A stretch of DNA of 64,000 bases from Spirochaetia bacterium (GTDB lineage: Bacteria > Spirochaetota > Leptospiria > Leptospirales > Leptonemataceae), in NCBI GenBank assembly GCA_021413825.1, contig JAIOPQ010000075.1, forward strand, positions 1-64,000. The letters run 5' to 3'. The number at the start of each line of letters is the position of its first letter. Within the stretch, counting starts at the first letter, position 1. A program made the translations under genes and the position numbers. The notes beneath the pieces are model-generated. The model did no database searches. It was given only the letters and a program-made list of their open reading frames with translations, and was not told where the DNA came from. This document shows, piece by piece, positions 1 through 8,340 of the stretch.

Positions 1-195
1 TGAAAGTATGTAATCAACCAATAAACTATGAATCCGATGTCTACTATATAGAAGTTGATCCTGAGTGCGCGCATTGTCCTATTTCGCGGTGGTTTAGCCA
101 GTCGTCATGGATATTTCAGGGTTGTTTTTTTAGTAAATCCTGTCACAGCGTGCGGGTAACAACTGTCCAAACAGAAAATCGTTTGGGAGATTACT

Positions 196-567
196 ATGAA
201 AACTACTGCAACAATCTTAACGGGTCTCGTTGCCCTATTGCATTTTGGATTTATGTACCTTGAGATGTTCCTCTGGCAAAGCGAATTCGGGTTGAAAACA
301 TTTGGTATGACACCGGAAGTTGCCGCCAATTCTGCCGTGCTCGCAATGAACCAGGGGCTATACAATGGACTTCTAGCCGGAGGACTTGTTTGGTCGTTTA
401 TTACAAAGAATGAGAATTCAAGACTCGTTATCCGCACGGTGATTCTGACTATGATTGTAATCGCTGGTGGGTACGGTGCGGCTACAGCAAAATTCTCAAT
501 CCTGTTTACGCAAGCATTGCCTGCTGCACTTGCGCTGCTCTTGACACGCCTCTCGAAACCAGCGTAA
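196..567 (+). CDS. DUF1304 family small membrane protein
   Basis: This 123-residue protein is mostly hydrophobic, with about four membrane helices. It carries the DUF1304 hallmarks: LEMFLW at the end of the first helix and NQGLYNG in the middle. The family is an inner-membrane family of unknown activity. The ATG at 196 is supported by GGGAGA at 185-190 with 5-base spacing. The next gene, an ECF sigma factor, starts about 45 bases downstream on the same strand, so the two probably share a transcript. Family assignment is from sequence pattern; function is unknown. Confidence 0.85.
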   Translation: MKTTATILTGLVALLHFGFMYLEMFLWQSEFGLKTFGMTPEVAANSAVLAMNQGLYNGLLAGGLVWSFITKNENSRLVIRTVILTMIVIAGGYGAATAKFSILFTQALPAALALLLTRLSKPA

Positions 568-611
568 GGCAAGAGAAAGTATGCAGTGAACGTACAAGAT
601 GGAGGCGAGTG

Positions 612-1457
612 ATGGATGAAATAAAGTCAGCTGCCTCCGATGAATCGATTCTAATTGCGCGTGCACTGAAAGGTGAAGCCAGTGCAATCGAATCCCTTGT
701 GAGAAAATGCCAGGACCAGGTTTACAATCTGGCCCTGCGCTTTCTCTGGCATCCAGAAGATGCTGAGGACGCAACCCAGGAAATCATGATTCGTGCGATT
801 ACGCGCCTTAGCACCTTTCGTGGAGAGAGTGCTTTTACTACATGGGTATATCGAATCGCTGCAAATCACCTAATCAATATGAAGAAGTCCAGAATGGAAC
901 GCCGTGAAGTCTCATTTGAATCTGTTGGGCGTGAACTAGCCAGCGTTCAGCCGGACTTTACTGCTGAGTTTCAAAACGCTGAACTTGCCGGTCAGGTGAA
1001 AGTGGCCTGCACCCATGCAATGCTCATGTGTCTGGATCGTGACGCGCGCATTGCATTTACTCTGGGAGTCGTCTTTGAAACGACTAGCGAAGATGCAGCA
1101 ACTATTCTAGGAATTACCCGCGAAGCATATCGGAAACGCCTTTCCAGAGCCCGCGAAACAATGCAGGATTTTCTGGGACAGAATTGCGGACTGATGAACA
1201 CGAAGGCCCCATGCCAGTGCAGGTTTGGGGTTAAACCGTGCATGGAAAACAAATCCATTGAACCCTACGTAAACCTTATTGCTTCGCTAAAACTGGAGGG
1301 TCAATTCGCTCTGCGCCAGGAACAATTTTCAGAAGAAATCGCCGACACGGAACGACTGGCCGCAATCTATCGCGATCGCGCAGAATTTCCGGCGCCGCCA
1401 GCAATTCTAAGGCGAATTCAATCGCTTCTGATTTCCGGGCCTGTCTTTCAAAACTAA
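612..1457 (+). CDS. ECF-type RNA polymerase sigma factor with cysteine-containing tail
   Basis: Residues about 15-95 match sigma-70 region 2: a DAEDATQEI core motif followed by FRGESAFTTWVYRIAANH. Residues about 140-190 match region 4, a helix-turn-helix with ITREAYRKRLSRARE. It would direct RNA polymerase to a specific set of promoters. At about 280 residues it is longer than a minimal ECF factor (about 180-200). The extra C-terminal part begins with a CGLMN-APCQC segment that may bind metal, followed by a charged helical region. The ATG at 612 has GGAGG at 601-605; a GTG at 609 is too close to that site. No anti-sigma factor is recognisable next to it. Confidence 0.9.
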   Translation: MDEIKSAASDESILIARALKGEASAIESLVRKCQDQVYNLALRFLWHPEDAEDATQEIMIRAITRLSTFRGESAFTTWVYRIAANHLINMKKSRMERREVSFESVGRELASVQPDFTAEFQNAELAGQVKVACTHAMLMCLDRDARIAFTLGVVFETTSEDAATILGITREAYRKRLSRARETMQDFLGQNCGLMNTKAPCQCRFGVKPCMENKSIEPYVNLIASLKLEGQFALRQEQFSEEIADTERLAAIYRDRAEFPAPPAILRRIQSLLISGPVFQN

Positions 1458-1499
1458 TTTTTCATTGCGTGGTCAGGGACGATGTACCTGCTGAGGAAT

Positions 1500-2510
1500 A
1501 TGAAACTCATTTCGGTTTGCGTCATCACCGTTGCCATTTCGCTATCAAGTTGTGGTAGTTCATTGCCCACAGTCAAACCCAGGACGTGCGACAAAATCGA
1601 AGTTGGACCGGGTACAGAAGATATGGTGCTCGATACCATTTCAGGCAGTGGACCCAGGCTGATTATTTCGTCGCATGATCGCAGAAACTGGGCCACCACG
1701 GGCGATGTTTACGAACTGAATCTGGAAACCCAGAAGGTAAGCAAAATGACACGCGTGGGTGAACCGGCAGGCCTTGAGTTCAGACCGCAGGACCTTGACA
1801 TCGTAAAGACAGAAAGCGGAAAAATACTTCTCTACGTTGGCATACACGATAATCAGCTTGAGGGTGCATACCATGCTGTACTGGTCTACTCAGTTGATAG
1901 GTCAAATTTAGTATTTCAACAAATCATTGAGGATCCAATCCTAACATCGCCTAACGGGATTCGCGCATTCCCGGATGAAACATTCTATGTAGCAATCGAT
2001 CGTGAAGATCGGTCAAGCAAGGCAACTCTTTTGTTTAATTTAAAAAAAGGGTCTATTTACTTTTACGGGAAAGATAAGAAGTTTCACCTCGCATCTCCAG
2101 AGAAGATCTCCTACGCGAACAGCATCGATGTAGACGGTGAAAGACTGTTCCTCAGCGCAAGTGGAGAGAGTAAGATCTACTCATTCAAGCGCGAAGCGGA
2201 CGGTAACCTCACCGACAAGCAGGTGTTTGCCGCAGTAAAGGCGGATAACGTCTGGATTAACGACGGGTATATTTATACTCAAACTCATCCCAGCACGTTT
2301 AAGATTTTCAGACACCTTAAAAGTAAGGACAACCTGGCACCGTCAGTGGTCTCAAGAATCGGGCTCAAAGATAAAACGCAGCAATATATCTATGTCGACG
2401 ATGGAAGCTTCTTTGGAGCGGCTTCATCGGCGTTCAAATACAAATCGAAAATATACATGGGGCAGATTGCGGATTCAGATATTCTAAAGTGTGACGCATC
2501 GGATTTGTAA
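1500..2510 (+). CDS. Secreted lipoprotein, paraoxonase/SMP-30-like beta-propeller
   Basis: The N-terminus is a lipoprotein signal (basic start, hydrophobic core, lipobox LSSC), so the mature protein should be membrane-anchored outside the cytoplasm. The body resembles six-bladed propellers of the paraoxonase/SMP-30 type: TEDM near the start of the propeller, SPNGI in the middle and ANSIDVD in the second half, positions where these enzymes bind calcium. Substrate is unknown. The start is uncertain: ATG 1500 gives a clean signal peptide, ATG 1482 would add six residues. It lies between the sigma factor and a hydrolase on the same strand with short gaps. Confidence 0.7.
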   Translation: MKLISVCVITVAISLSSCGSSLPTVKPRTCDKIEVGPGTEDMVLDTISGSGPRLIISSHDRRNWATTGDVYELNLETQKVSKMTRVGEPAGLEFRPQDLDIVKTESGKILLYVGIHDNQLEGAYHAVLVYSVDRSNLVFQQIIEDPILTSPNGIRAFPDETFYVAIDREDRSSKATLLFNLKKGSIYFYGKDKKFHLASPEKISYANSIDVDGERLFLSASGESKIYSFKREADGNLTDKQVFAAVKADNVWINDGYIYTQTHPSTFKIFRHLKSKDNLAPSVVSRIGLKDKTQQYIYVDDGSFFGAASSAFKYKSKIYMGQIADSDILKCDASDL

Positions 2511-2539
2511 GTCGCAGCGACAGCATCGAGGAATGAGCA

Positions 2540-3499
2540 ATGGCATTACTTACTTCGGAGTATCGGCCGCCAAAATTTCTGCGCGGATCGCATGTTGAAA
2601 CAATCTTCCCCGCTCTGACACGACGCTTTCGCATCAAGTATAATCGAAGTCGCATCCCCACTAAGGATGGAGATTTTCTTGATCTCGACTGGTCGCGTGT
2701 TGGTTCGCGAAGACTCGTAATTGTCACGCATGGCCTCGAGGCCTGCAGTAAGGATCAATACATACTTGGAATGGTGCGCGCTATGAATCGTGCACATTTT
2801 GATTGTGTTGCCTGGAATCTGCGCGGCTGCAGCGGTGAACCAAACCTAAAAATCTTTACGTATCACAGCGGTGCAACCTACGACCTGGACGAGGTGGTGA
2901 TGCATGCGATTGGTCTTGGTGCGTATCGTGAAATCTACCTGATAGGCTTTAGCCTTGGCGGAAACTTGACGCTCAAATTTTTAGGTGAACCCTGGAAAAG
3001 CGTCAAATCGATAAAATCCGCCGTTGCTTTCTCCGTTCCCTGCGACCTGGAAGGATGTTCGATTAGACTTTCCCAGCACGATAGCCAGATATATCTAAAA
3101 CGATTCTTGCGGGCATTTCGCAGGAAAGTTAAAATGAAGGCAAAGCAATTTCCTGGGCTAGTCAACGTCGACGGTCTGAGCAAGATAAAGAACTTTGCTG
3201 AATTTGATGAACGTTTTACCGCACCTATGTTTGGTTTCAAAAGCGCGCAAGATTATTGGAAGAAAAGCAGTAGCCTTGGATTCTTGAAGAACATCAAAAC
3301 TCCGTCCCTTCTGGTAAGTGCAAAGAATGATCCGTTTCTCAGCGCCAGCTGTTTTCCTGAGAAAGAAGTCAAACGCCATAAATACCTTCACGGGGAATTC
3401 CCGGAACACGGCGGCCATTGCGGTTTTAGCATGTTCGATTCAGATGGACTAAACTACGCAGAGAAGCGCGCCGTTCGATTTATTACCGAAGGTTTCTAA
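2540..3499 (+). CDS. Alpha/beta hydrolase, YheT family
   Basis: A 319-residue cytoplasmic alpha/beta hydrolase. The opening YRPPKFLRGSHVETIFPAL is typical of the YheT/EMB8 group. The nucleophile elbow is GFSLGGN (about residues 136-142), the oxyanion region is THGLE, and a late GGHCGF supplies the catalytic histidine. Members act on esters or lipids, but the substrate cannot be told here. Spacing to both neighbours is about 30 bases, so it probably belongs to the same plus-strand operon as the propeller lipoprotein and the amidase. Confidence 0.85.
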   Translation: MALLTSEYRPPKFLRGSHVETIFPALTRRFRIKYNRSRIPTKDGDFLDLDWSRVGSRRLVIVTHGLEACSKDQYILGMVRAMNRAHFDCVAWNLRGCSGEPNLKIFTYHSGATYDLDEVVMHAIGLGAYREIYLIGFSLGGNLTLKFLGEPWKSVKSIKSAVAFSVPCDLEGCSIRLSQHDSQIYLKRFLRAFRRKVKMKAKQFPGLVNVDGLSKIKNFAEFDERFTAPMFGFKSAQDYWKKSSSLGFLKNIKTPSLLVSAKNDPFLSASCFPEKEVKRHKYLHGEFPEHGGHCGFSMFDSDGLNYAEKRAVRFITEGF

Positions 3500-3527
3500 C
3501 TACACGCCAGACCGCGCATATTAAACT

Positions 3528-4307
3528 TTGAAACTCGCAGTTTTACAAATGAATCCAAACCTGGGCCAGGTTCAGGAAAATATAGGGCGCGCCAGGGCCA
3601 TTGTTCACAACCGCATCGGAGAGCTTCAGAACCTGGATGTGCTCGTTTTGCCAGAAATGATTTTCTCTGGGTACGTATTTAAAAGCCGCGCGGAAATCGA
3701 ACCGTTCCTTGAGGATCCATCTGACAGAGAAAGTCCGTCGATTCAATTCGCAATTGATATGGCACGGTCCCTGGACGCATACGTTGCCTGCGGCTTTCCT
3801 GAACGAAGCGGAGCAAATGCGTATAACAGCCAGTTTATCGCAGCTCCTGGAGGTAGCCAGGCCCACGTTTACAGAAAACATTTTCTTTATGAAACTGACG
3901 AAGCCTGGGCCCAGGAAGGTGATGCATTCGAATCATACCAACTCGGCAGTCTTGGAAAAGCTGGCTCAGGAATCTGCATGGACTTGAATCCGTATCGCTT
4001 TCAGACTCCGTTTGAAGATTTCGAATTCGCAAATGCAATGCGCAAGGCAAACGTAGAACTGTTGCTTCTGTCGATGAACTGGATCGCCCATGAATCCTGG
4101 AATCTAAAAGAAGAACTCCTGGCCTACTGGAAACTCAGACTCTATCCGCTGCGCGGAAAATCCTGTATTGCTGCAATTGCAAATCGAACTGGAACAGAAC
4201 GCGATATAAGATTTGCTGGATGCAGTTGTGTGATTGATCTGAAAAGAAACACTGTGCTTGCTTCCCTGGACGAGGAGGAAGAAGCACTTTTGGTTTGCGA
4301 GATTTGA
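3528..4307 (+). CDS. Nitrilase-superfamily amidase, Nta1 (N-terminal amidase)-like
   Basis: The catalytic triad of carbon-nitrogen hydrolases is visible: Glu about 43 in LPEM, Lys about 117 in YRKHFLY and Cys about 150 in GICMDLNPY. The GICMDLNPY sequence around the cysteine is what fungal Nta1 proteins have; Nta1 deamidates N-terminal Asn and Gln of proteins. Whether this bacterial homologue does the same is inference; it could hydrolyse a small amide. The start is a TTG at 3528, chosen because the first strand (KLAVLQMNP) is conserved in the superfamily. Last gene of the plus-strand run, convergent with the next gene. Confidence 0.8.
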   Translation: MKLAVLQMNPNLGQVQENIGRARAIVHNRIGELQNLDVLVLPEMIFSGYVFKSRAEIEPFLEDPSDRESPSIQFAIDMARSLDAYVACGFPERSGANAYNSQFIAAPGGSQAHVYRKHFLYETDEAWAQEGDAFESYQLGSLGKAGSGICMDLNPYRFQTPFEDFEFANAMRKANVELLLLSMNWIAHESWNLKEELLAYWKLRLYPLRGKSCIAAIANRTGTERDIRFAGCSCVIDLKRNTVLASLDEEEEALLVCEI

Positions 4308-4318
4308 GTAGAGCTGTC

Positions 4319-4822
4319 TCATTCGTCAGAATCTTCGCCCATTAAATCAGAAAGAAAAAACGCAGCCAGATCAGCACGACCTGTCATTCCAGCTTTCCCG
4401 TAGACGGACGTACTCTGATTGCGAACTGTCTTTACACTACGATTAGCCCGTCCGGCAATTTCTCGCAGCGAATACCCGCGAATCAACCCCTCAGCCACGC
4501 GCATTTCTGTTTGAGAGAAGTTCCAGCGCGCGAACTGATCGTGCATTGCGGAGCGGAACTGATCCAGGGTATCTCGGTTACGTCTTTTGAACTCAAGGAA
4601 CTCAAGCTCCGTCCGCCCACGGTCACTCTCGGAAATTTTGATAGTCCTTTCGATCTGCCTCCAAATTAGGCCAAGTAAGACAAGACAAAGCAAGATCGCC
4701 ATTCCTTCAACTGCGGTATGAAGTAGTCCTGTATCACCCCAGTCGAGCGCCAGGTCTATGCATCCAAGCAAGGCAATGCTGAGGAGCAGGATGCTGAATA
4801 CGATTCGGAGATTTTGTGTCAA
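4319..4822 (-). CDS. Membrane-anchored LuxR-type transcription regulator
   Basis: Two membrane helices (about residues 7-27 and 37-55) are followed by a charged linker and a C-terminal LuxR/NarL helix-turn-helix (about 100-160). The helix-turn-helix reads LIRGYSLREIAGRANRSVKTVRNQ and is unusually direct after the membrane part: there is no receiver or sensor domain. The protein presumably binds DNA while attached to the inner membrane. It is transcribed divergently from the DUF2231 protein at 4909, sharing an 86-base promoter region, so that gene is a plausible target. Confidence 0.85.
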   Translation of the reverse strand: MTQNLRIVFSILLLSIALLGCIDLALDWGDTGLLHTAVEGMAILLCLVLLGLIWRQIERTIKISESDRGRTELEFLEFKRRNRDTLDQFRSAMHDQFARWNFSQTEMRVAEGLIRGYSLREIAGRANRSVKTVRNQSTSVYGKAGMTGRADLAAFFLSDLMGEDSDE

Positions 4823-4908
4823 TTGATGGCCCTCGGGACGTTTGCCCTATTGAAGATGGTGAATGTTCAGGTTAAGATGAGCTCAGTTATTCATATACGG
4901 AGGTATTT

Positions 4909-5403
4909 ATGAATCAAGCCCATTTACACTTGATCCTGGTCCATTTCCCAGTCGTCGGAAGCCTTGCAGCTCTGGCCCTTCTATTGCGCGCCTATTTCTT
5001 GCGAACAAAAGAGTCTCGTAGCCTGGCAGCATTCGTGGCTATCCTAGTCGCCGGAACCGCAGGCGCAGCATATCTAACTGGAGAGGGTGCTGAGCATCAG
5101 GTAGAGAAACTGGTGTTGGAGTCTGCGATTGAGTCCCATGAATCGGCAGCCCTTGCAGCCCTTGTGTCTGCAATGATTGCAGGTGGGTTAGGTCTCGTCG
5201 CTTTGTTGACTTTATACGTACGCCGGATGGAAGGAGTTACTGGACTTGCGCAACACGGACTCTTGTTAGCGCTGATAGTTTCGGTTGTCCTCATCGGTAT
5301 TGCAAGTCAGCGAGGTGGCTCCATTCGCCATACAGAAATTGCCGGAACAAACGGCAACCAGGAGAATCCCGAAACTCGCCTCAGGGAAAAGGATGATGAC
5401 TGA
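4909..5403 (+). CDS. DUF2231-like integral membrane protein
   Basis: A 164-residue protein with four predicted helices. The start HLHLILVHFPVVGSLAAL matches the conserved first helix of the DUF2231 family, whose histidines may bind haem. GEGAEH after helix 2 and ESHE before helix 3 are further conserved polar spots. The C-terminal 25 residues are charged and probably disordered. ATG 4909 follows ACGGAGG at 4898-4904. Function unknown; its promoter region is shared with a membrane-bound LuxR-type regulator. Confidence 0.7.
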   Translation: MNQAHLHLILVHFPVVGSLAALALLLRAYFLRTKESRSLAAFVAILVAGTAGAAYLTGEGAEHQVEKLVLESAIESHESAALAALVSAMIAGGLGLVALLTLYVRRMEGVTGLAQHGLLLALIVSVVLIGIASQRGGSIRHTEIAGTNGNQENPETRLREKDDD

Positions 5404-5433
5404 GCAAAGATAAACACGTTTGGTTGCCTGCGG

Positions 5434-5458
5434 CCGGAGTTTCATCGTGAGACTCCGG
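5434..5458. terminator. Hairpin between convergent genes
   Basis: Arms CCGGAGT (5434-5440) and ACTCCGG (5452-5458) pair perfectly and extend by a few more pairs inside. It lies between the stop of the DUF2231 gene (5403) and the stop of the convergent lipoprotein gene (5516). There is no T-run on either side, so a factor-independent terminator is not certain; a transcript-end stabiliser is equally possible. A second small GCCC/GGGC hairpin follows near 5478-5490. Confidence 0.4.
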
Positions 5459-5515
5459 GCACCGGCGTCGCGCGTAGCCCTTTGGGCGCTCACTTGTTTT
5501 CGAAAATAGACAACT

Positions 5516-6328
5516 TCAAGGGCAAGCAAACGATACGCTGATCGCATAACGTTTAGAGAGATAGCACTCAAGGGATTGCCTGTCCGATACAGACAAGGAT
5601 CGCGTAAATACAATCACTTCTGCTATATGCCCCTTGAAGTATTCTGTATCATCCGTCCTACTCCCAATGGTAATTTGTCCGCTATTGGTGAACGTCTGTA
5701 GATTGGTACCGCTCACCTCGGTTGCGCCGTTCAAATAGATGATTCCATTGCCGCTTGTATCATAGGTGAGTGTGGTAATGCGGTAGGGGGTTGTATTCGT
5801 TAGTGGGCTGACTCCAACAAACATTGGTAGTACATTAGACTTCAACAGTAGAAGTTGCTCACTGGCTCCGTCCAGGGCATATTCTACCCCGCCCACGCCC
5901 GGTCCCACGTTGATAAGAGCCTGGTTAACCCCGGTCGGAGCTGACGTGCCGTTTCTAAAGACTGCCAGCACAGAAAAGGTATTGGAGATGAGCTGGCTTG
6001 CGACTCCGTTCAAGCGATAGGGAGATGATCCAGGGAAATTCACCGCCGGTTTCCCATTGACCTGATTCCCTTCCACCGGGATGAGTGGTCCGGCAATTGC
6101 GGAGCCGTTTGCAGTTCTATCCGGCCAGATTGTCAGCGAATTTTGATTGAACGCATCATCAGCGCGCAGCCACAGGCCCGCGCCGGATACAGGCAACTGC
6201 TCGGTCGATGCCCCCAGCAAACTGAGAATCAAACCCTGCGCAGTAGTTGGATCGAGCGGATGTTCTTGTGGTTTAAACGAACACGCGCCGCAGCCAAGTA
6301 AAAAGCATATGATACAGACGATTTTCAT
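5516..6328 (-). CDS. LamG/concanavalin-like lipoprotein, copy 1
   Basis: About 270 residues. A lipoprotein signal ends at the Cys of CGAC, followed by a linker nearly identical to its neighbour (SFKPQEHPLDPTT). The rest is a concanavalin A-like (LamG/laminin G) beta-sandwich: WLRADD at the first strands, GKPAVNF in the middle and the closing pattern AEVIVFTRSLS then LECYLSKRYAI. Such domains bind sugars or surface ligands; the ligand is unknown. ATG 6328 is chosen because AGGAGGT lies 7 bases upstream. It is a tandem paralogue of the gene at 6392-7183, so it arose by local duplication. Confidence 0.8.
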   Translation of the reverse strand: MKIVCIICFLLGCGACSFKPQEHPLDPTTAQGLILSLLGASTEQLPVSGAGLWLRADDAFNQNSLTIWPDRTANGSAIAGPLIPVEGNQVNGKPAVNFPGSSPYRLNGVASQLISNTFSVLAVFRNGTSAPTGVNQALINVGPGVGGVEYALDGASEQLLLLKSNVLPMFVGVSPLTNTTPYRITTLTYDTSGNGIIYLNGATEVSGTNLQTFTNSGQITIGSRTDDTEYFKGHIAEVIVFTRSLSVSDRQSLECYLSKRYAISVSFACP

Positions 6329-6391
6329 GGGGGCACCTCCTATTACGAAATGACTCACAGAACATTTACTCTCAGGACGACTCCGGACAAA

Positions 6392-7183
6392 TCAAGGGCA
6401 ACTGAAAGGAACATTGATCGCATAACGTTTAGAAAGATAGCATTCGAGAAGTTGCCGGTCGGATGCGCTGATCGCCCGAGGATACGCAATTACTTCTGCT
6501 ATATAACCATTGAACGTCGCAGATCCGCCGGCTCTTGCGCCCACCGCCACGGAACCCTGGGCGTCGAAAGTGAAGGACACCAGATTCAGGGCGGAAGCAT
6601 CGAGCGTCCCGTTTACAAAAAGTGCACAGTTGCCGCTCGCGTCATACGTTGCAGTACCTATGTAAGGAGTTGTGAAGTTATTGAGATTGGTCACTCCCAC
6701 CAGGACGCTAGCAACGCCCATATTCAGAAACTCGAGCTTGTCGGTGGGAGAGGTGCGTAGCTGAAAACCGGCGGGATCCAGGCCACCACTGAAAACCGAA
6801 TTGGCCGACGAAGCGAAACGCTGGAATACGGAGAGTATCGACATTGCATTCGAGACATTCGTTTGCACGGCGAAACCCTTATAATAATTTGCACCGGAGA
6901 AAAGCACAGCGGGTTTGCCGCCCACGCCAGCCTGGGAAACCGAAGTTGCCGCACCCAGCAAAACGTTGCCCTGGGCTCGATCCGTCCAGGTCGTGGCGTT
7001 GCCGCTCGCGTCATCAGCCCTGACCCAGAACGATGCCCCCGCGACGGGGAGTTGCTCTTGCGAAGGACTCAGGAGACTCAGGAACATTCCCTGCGTAGTG
7101 GTTGGATCGAGCGGATGTTCTTGTGGCTTAAAGGAACATCCACCGCCAATCAGCAAAAAGCATATGATGCAAACAATTTTCAA
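6392..7183 (-). CDS. LamG/concanavalin-like lipoprotein, copy 2
   Basis: A 263-residue paralogue of the downstream gene, with almost the same signal peptide (MKIVCIICFLL), lipobox IGGGC, linker, and C-terminal LECYLSKRYAIN. The middle differs more, which suggests divergence for ligand binding. The start codon is TTG at 7183, where copy 1 has ATG; GGGTGG sits upstream. The mature protein should be lipid-anchored at the envelope. A 20-base exact repeat of its 3' end recurs at 7262-7281. Confidence 0.8.
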   Translation of the reverse strand: MKIVCIICFLLIGGGCSFKPQEHPLDPTTTQGMFLSLLSPSQEQLPVAGASFWVRADDASGNATTWTDRAQGNVLLGAATSVSQAGVGGKPAVLFSGANYYKGFAVQTNVSNAMSILSVFQRFASSANSVFSGGLDPAGFQLRTSPTDKLEFLNMGVASVLVGVTNLNNFTTPYIGTATYDASGNCALFVNGTLDASALNLVSFTFDAQGSVAVGARAGGSATFNGYIAEVIAYPRAISASDRQLLECYLSKRYAINVPFSCP

Positions 7184-7261
7184 TCAAGACCACCCTTTGA
7201 CAAATTGGTCTCCCCAGATAAACTAACGCCGCGCACGAAATCGGACGAATGAAGGACAATA

Positions 7262-7281
7262 GAACATTGATCGCATAACGT
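7262..7281 (-). repeat. Relict 3' end of a third LamG-lipoprotein copy
   Basis: The 20 bases at 7262-7281 are identical to 6409-6428, which code for the RYAIN end of copy 2. Related copies of the core word sit at 5542, 6418 and 7271, so the spacing is 876 and 853 bases, about one gene unit. This suggests a former three-copy tandem array whose third member is now lost. The stretch no longer codes for the protein. Confidence 0.5.
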
Positions 7282-7301
7282 CAACTCCCGCGGTAGAGAC
7301 G

Positions 7302-8312
7302 TCAAAACTTCACCCTGAACGCAATCTCAAGCGGTAGCTGATTGTGGGAGCGCCGCGAATCCGATAGCAGAGTGTTTGATCCCGGCCATTGCGAATCCAT
7401 TGAACCTGATATCGGTACATCCATCGCATAGCCAGAAGATGACTCTGCCACGCTCTGTCCGGATCGACCAATCCAGTACGCATGCGCGATTTGTCCCAGG
7501 TAAATCAAGCTCAAGATTGAAACTGACTGGCTATAGTTGTGCAGCCTCGAGTGGTACTGCCCCCGCGCTTGTTTTACGAGCTCGTAATTGATTCCGGTTT
7601 GCGCAACTCCGCGCTGCGCGAATACCAAAAACCCATAGAGCGATTGACGATCATAGTTCCGGAGCGCATGCCGCTGCAAGGCATTCTGTTGTGCTGCATA
7701 CGCGACTCCACCCGTGAACAATACTCCAACTTCCACAGCAGATCGCGTCGAGCCACATGCGTACTGACCCCAGCCAGGGAGCAGTGCGGAGCGCCATACG
7801 CAGCCCAGAGCAGTCGGAATTGCCGGGCCTCGGGGCGCGGTGTTCTTACGTTCCGTATTCTGTTTGTCTGCCTCAGCGCGTTTACTCTCTTCTCCGATTC
7901 GCTGCTGATTGGCAATGCGAGCGGCCTCTTGCTGTTTTTGATATTCTGCCAGACGTTCTGCTTGTTCTTTTTTTGCTTTTTCCTCGCGGATCTTCTGGTC
8001 TTGAACCCCGTACACTATGCGAGCAATATCAGTCTTCTGAATTGTCTGAACCTGGCCTGCGTTTGACCGGAACTTGATTTCGCTCTTGTTCTGATTTACG
8101 ATTTCACCGTCGACTATGGCTCCGTTACGCAGGTAGACGGAATCCGCGTGCAGAAGCGATCCGGCGAAGACTGTGGCCAACATGAAAAGCCCCAGGATTC
8201 GGATTTGAGGGCCAGGTTTTTTTCTGCTACCACCACTCTTCGAGGTACGGAAGCGAATCAGGGCATCCCTGGGCAGCGTTAGCATAGTCCATTCTATACC
8301 ACGGCACAACAT
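7302..8312 (-). CDS. Envelope protein with coiled coil and DUF5683-like membrane domain
   Basis: A 336-residue protein. A signal-anchor helix (about residues 38-56) precedes a small beta domain (VYLRNGAIVDGEIVNQNKSE), a Lys/Glu/Gln-rich coiled coil (about 105-160), and a C-terminal part with SALLPGWGQY, the motif of DUF5683-type membrane proteins, and two to three weak helices. It ends in FRVKF, an aromatic terminus like that of outer-membrane proteins. The C-terminal part is paralogous to the gene at 20131-20958. ATG 8312 has GAGG 8 bases upstream. Function unknown. Confidence 0.65.
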   Translation of the reverse strand: MLCRGIEWTMLTLPRDALIRFRTSKSGGSRKKPGPQIRILGLFMLATVFAGSLLHADSVYLRNGAIVDGEIVNQNKSEIKFRSNAGQVQTIQKTDIARIVYGVQDQKIREEKAKKEQAERLAEYQKQQEAARIANQQRIGEESKRAEADKQNTERKNTAPRGPAIPTALGCVWRSALLPGWGQYACGSTRSAVEVGVLFTGGVAYAAQQNALQRHALRNYDRQSLYGFLVFAQRGVAQTGINYELVKQARGQYHSRLHNYSQSVSILSLIYLGQIAHAYWIGRSGQSVAESSSGYAMDVPISGSMDSQWPGSNTLLSDSRRSHNQLPLEIAFRVKF

Positions 8313-8340
8313 CCTGTCGCCTCGGATTATAGAACGCGAC

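Noticed and set aside
3-263. Open frame entering from the left edge, ending at 263
   Set aside because: It has cysteines and no stop for 87 codons, but overlaps the well-supported DUF1304 gene by 68 bases and its composition is not protein-like. A partial gene cannot be excluded.
105-572. Antisense frame over the DUF1304 gene
   Set aside because: It is a shadow of the real gene with no recognisable domain and no ribosome site.
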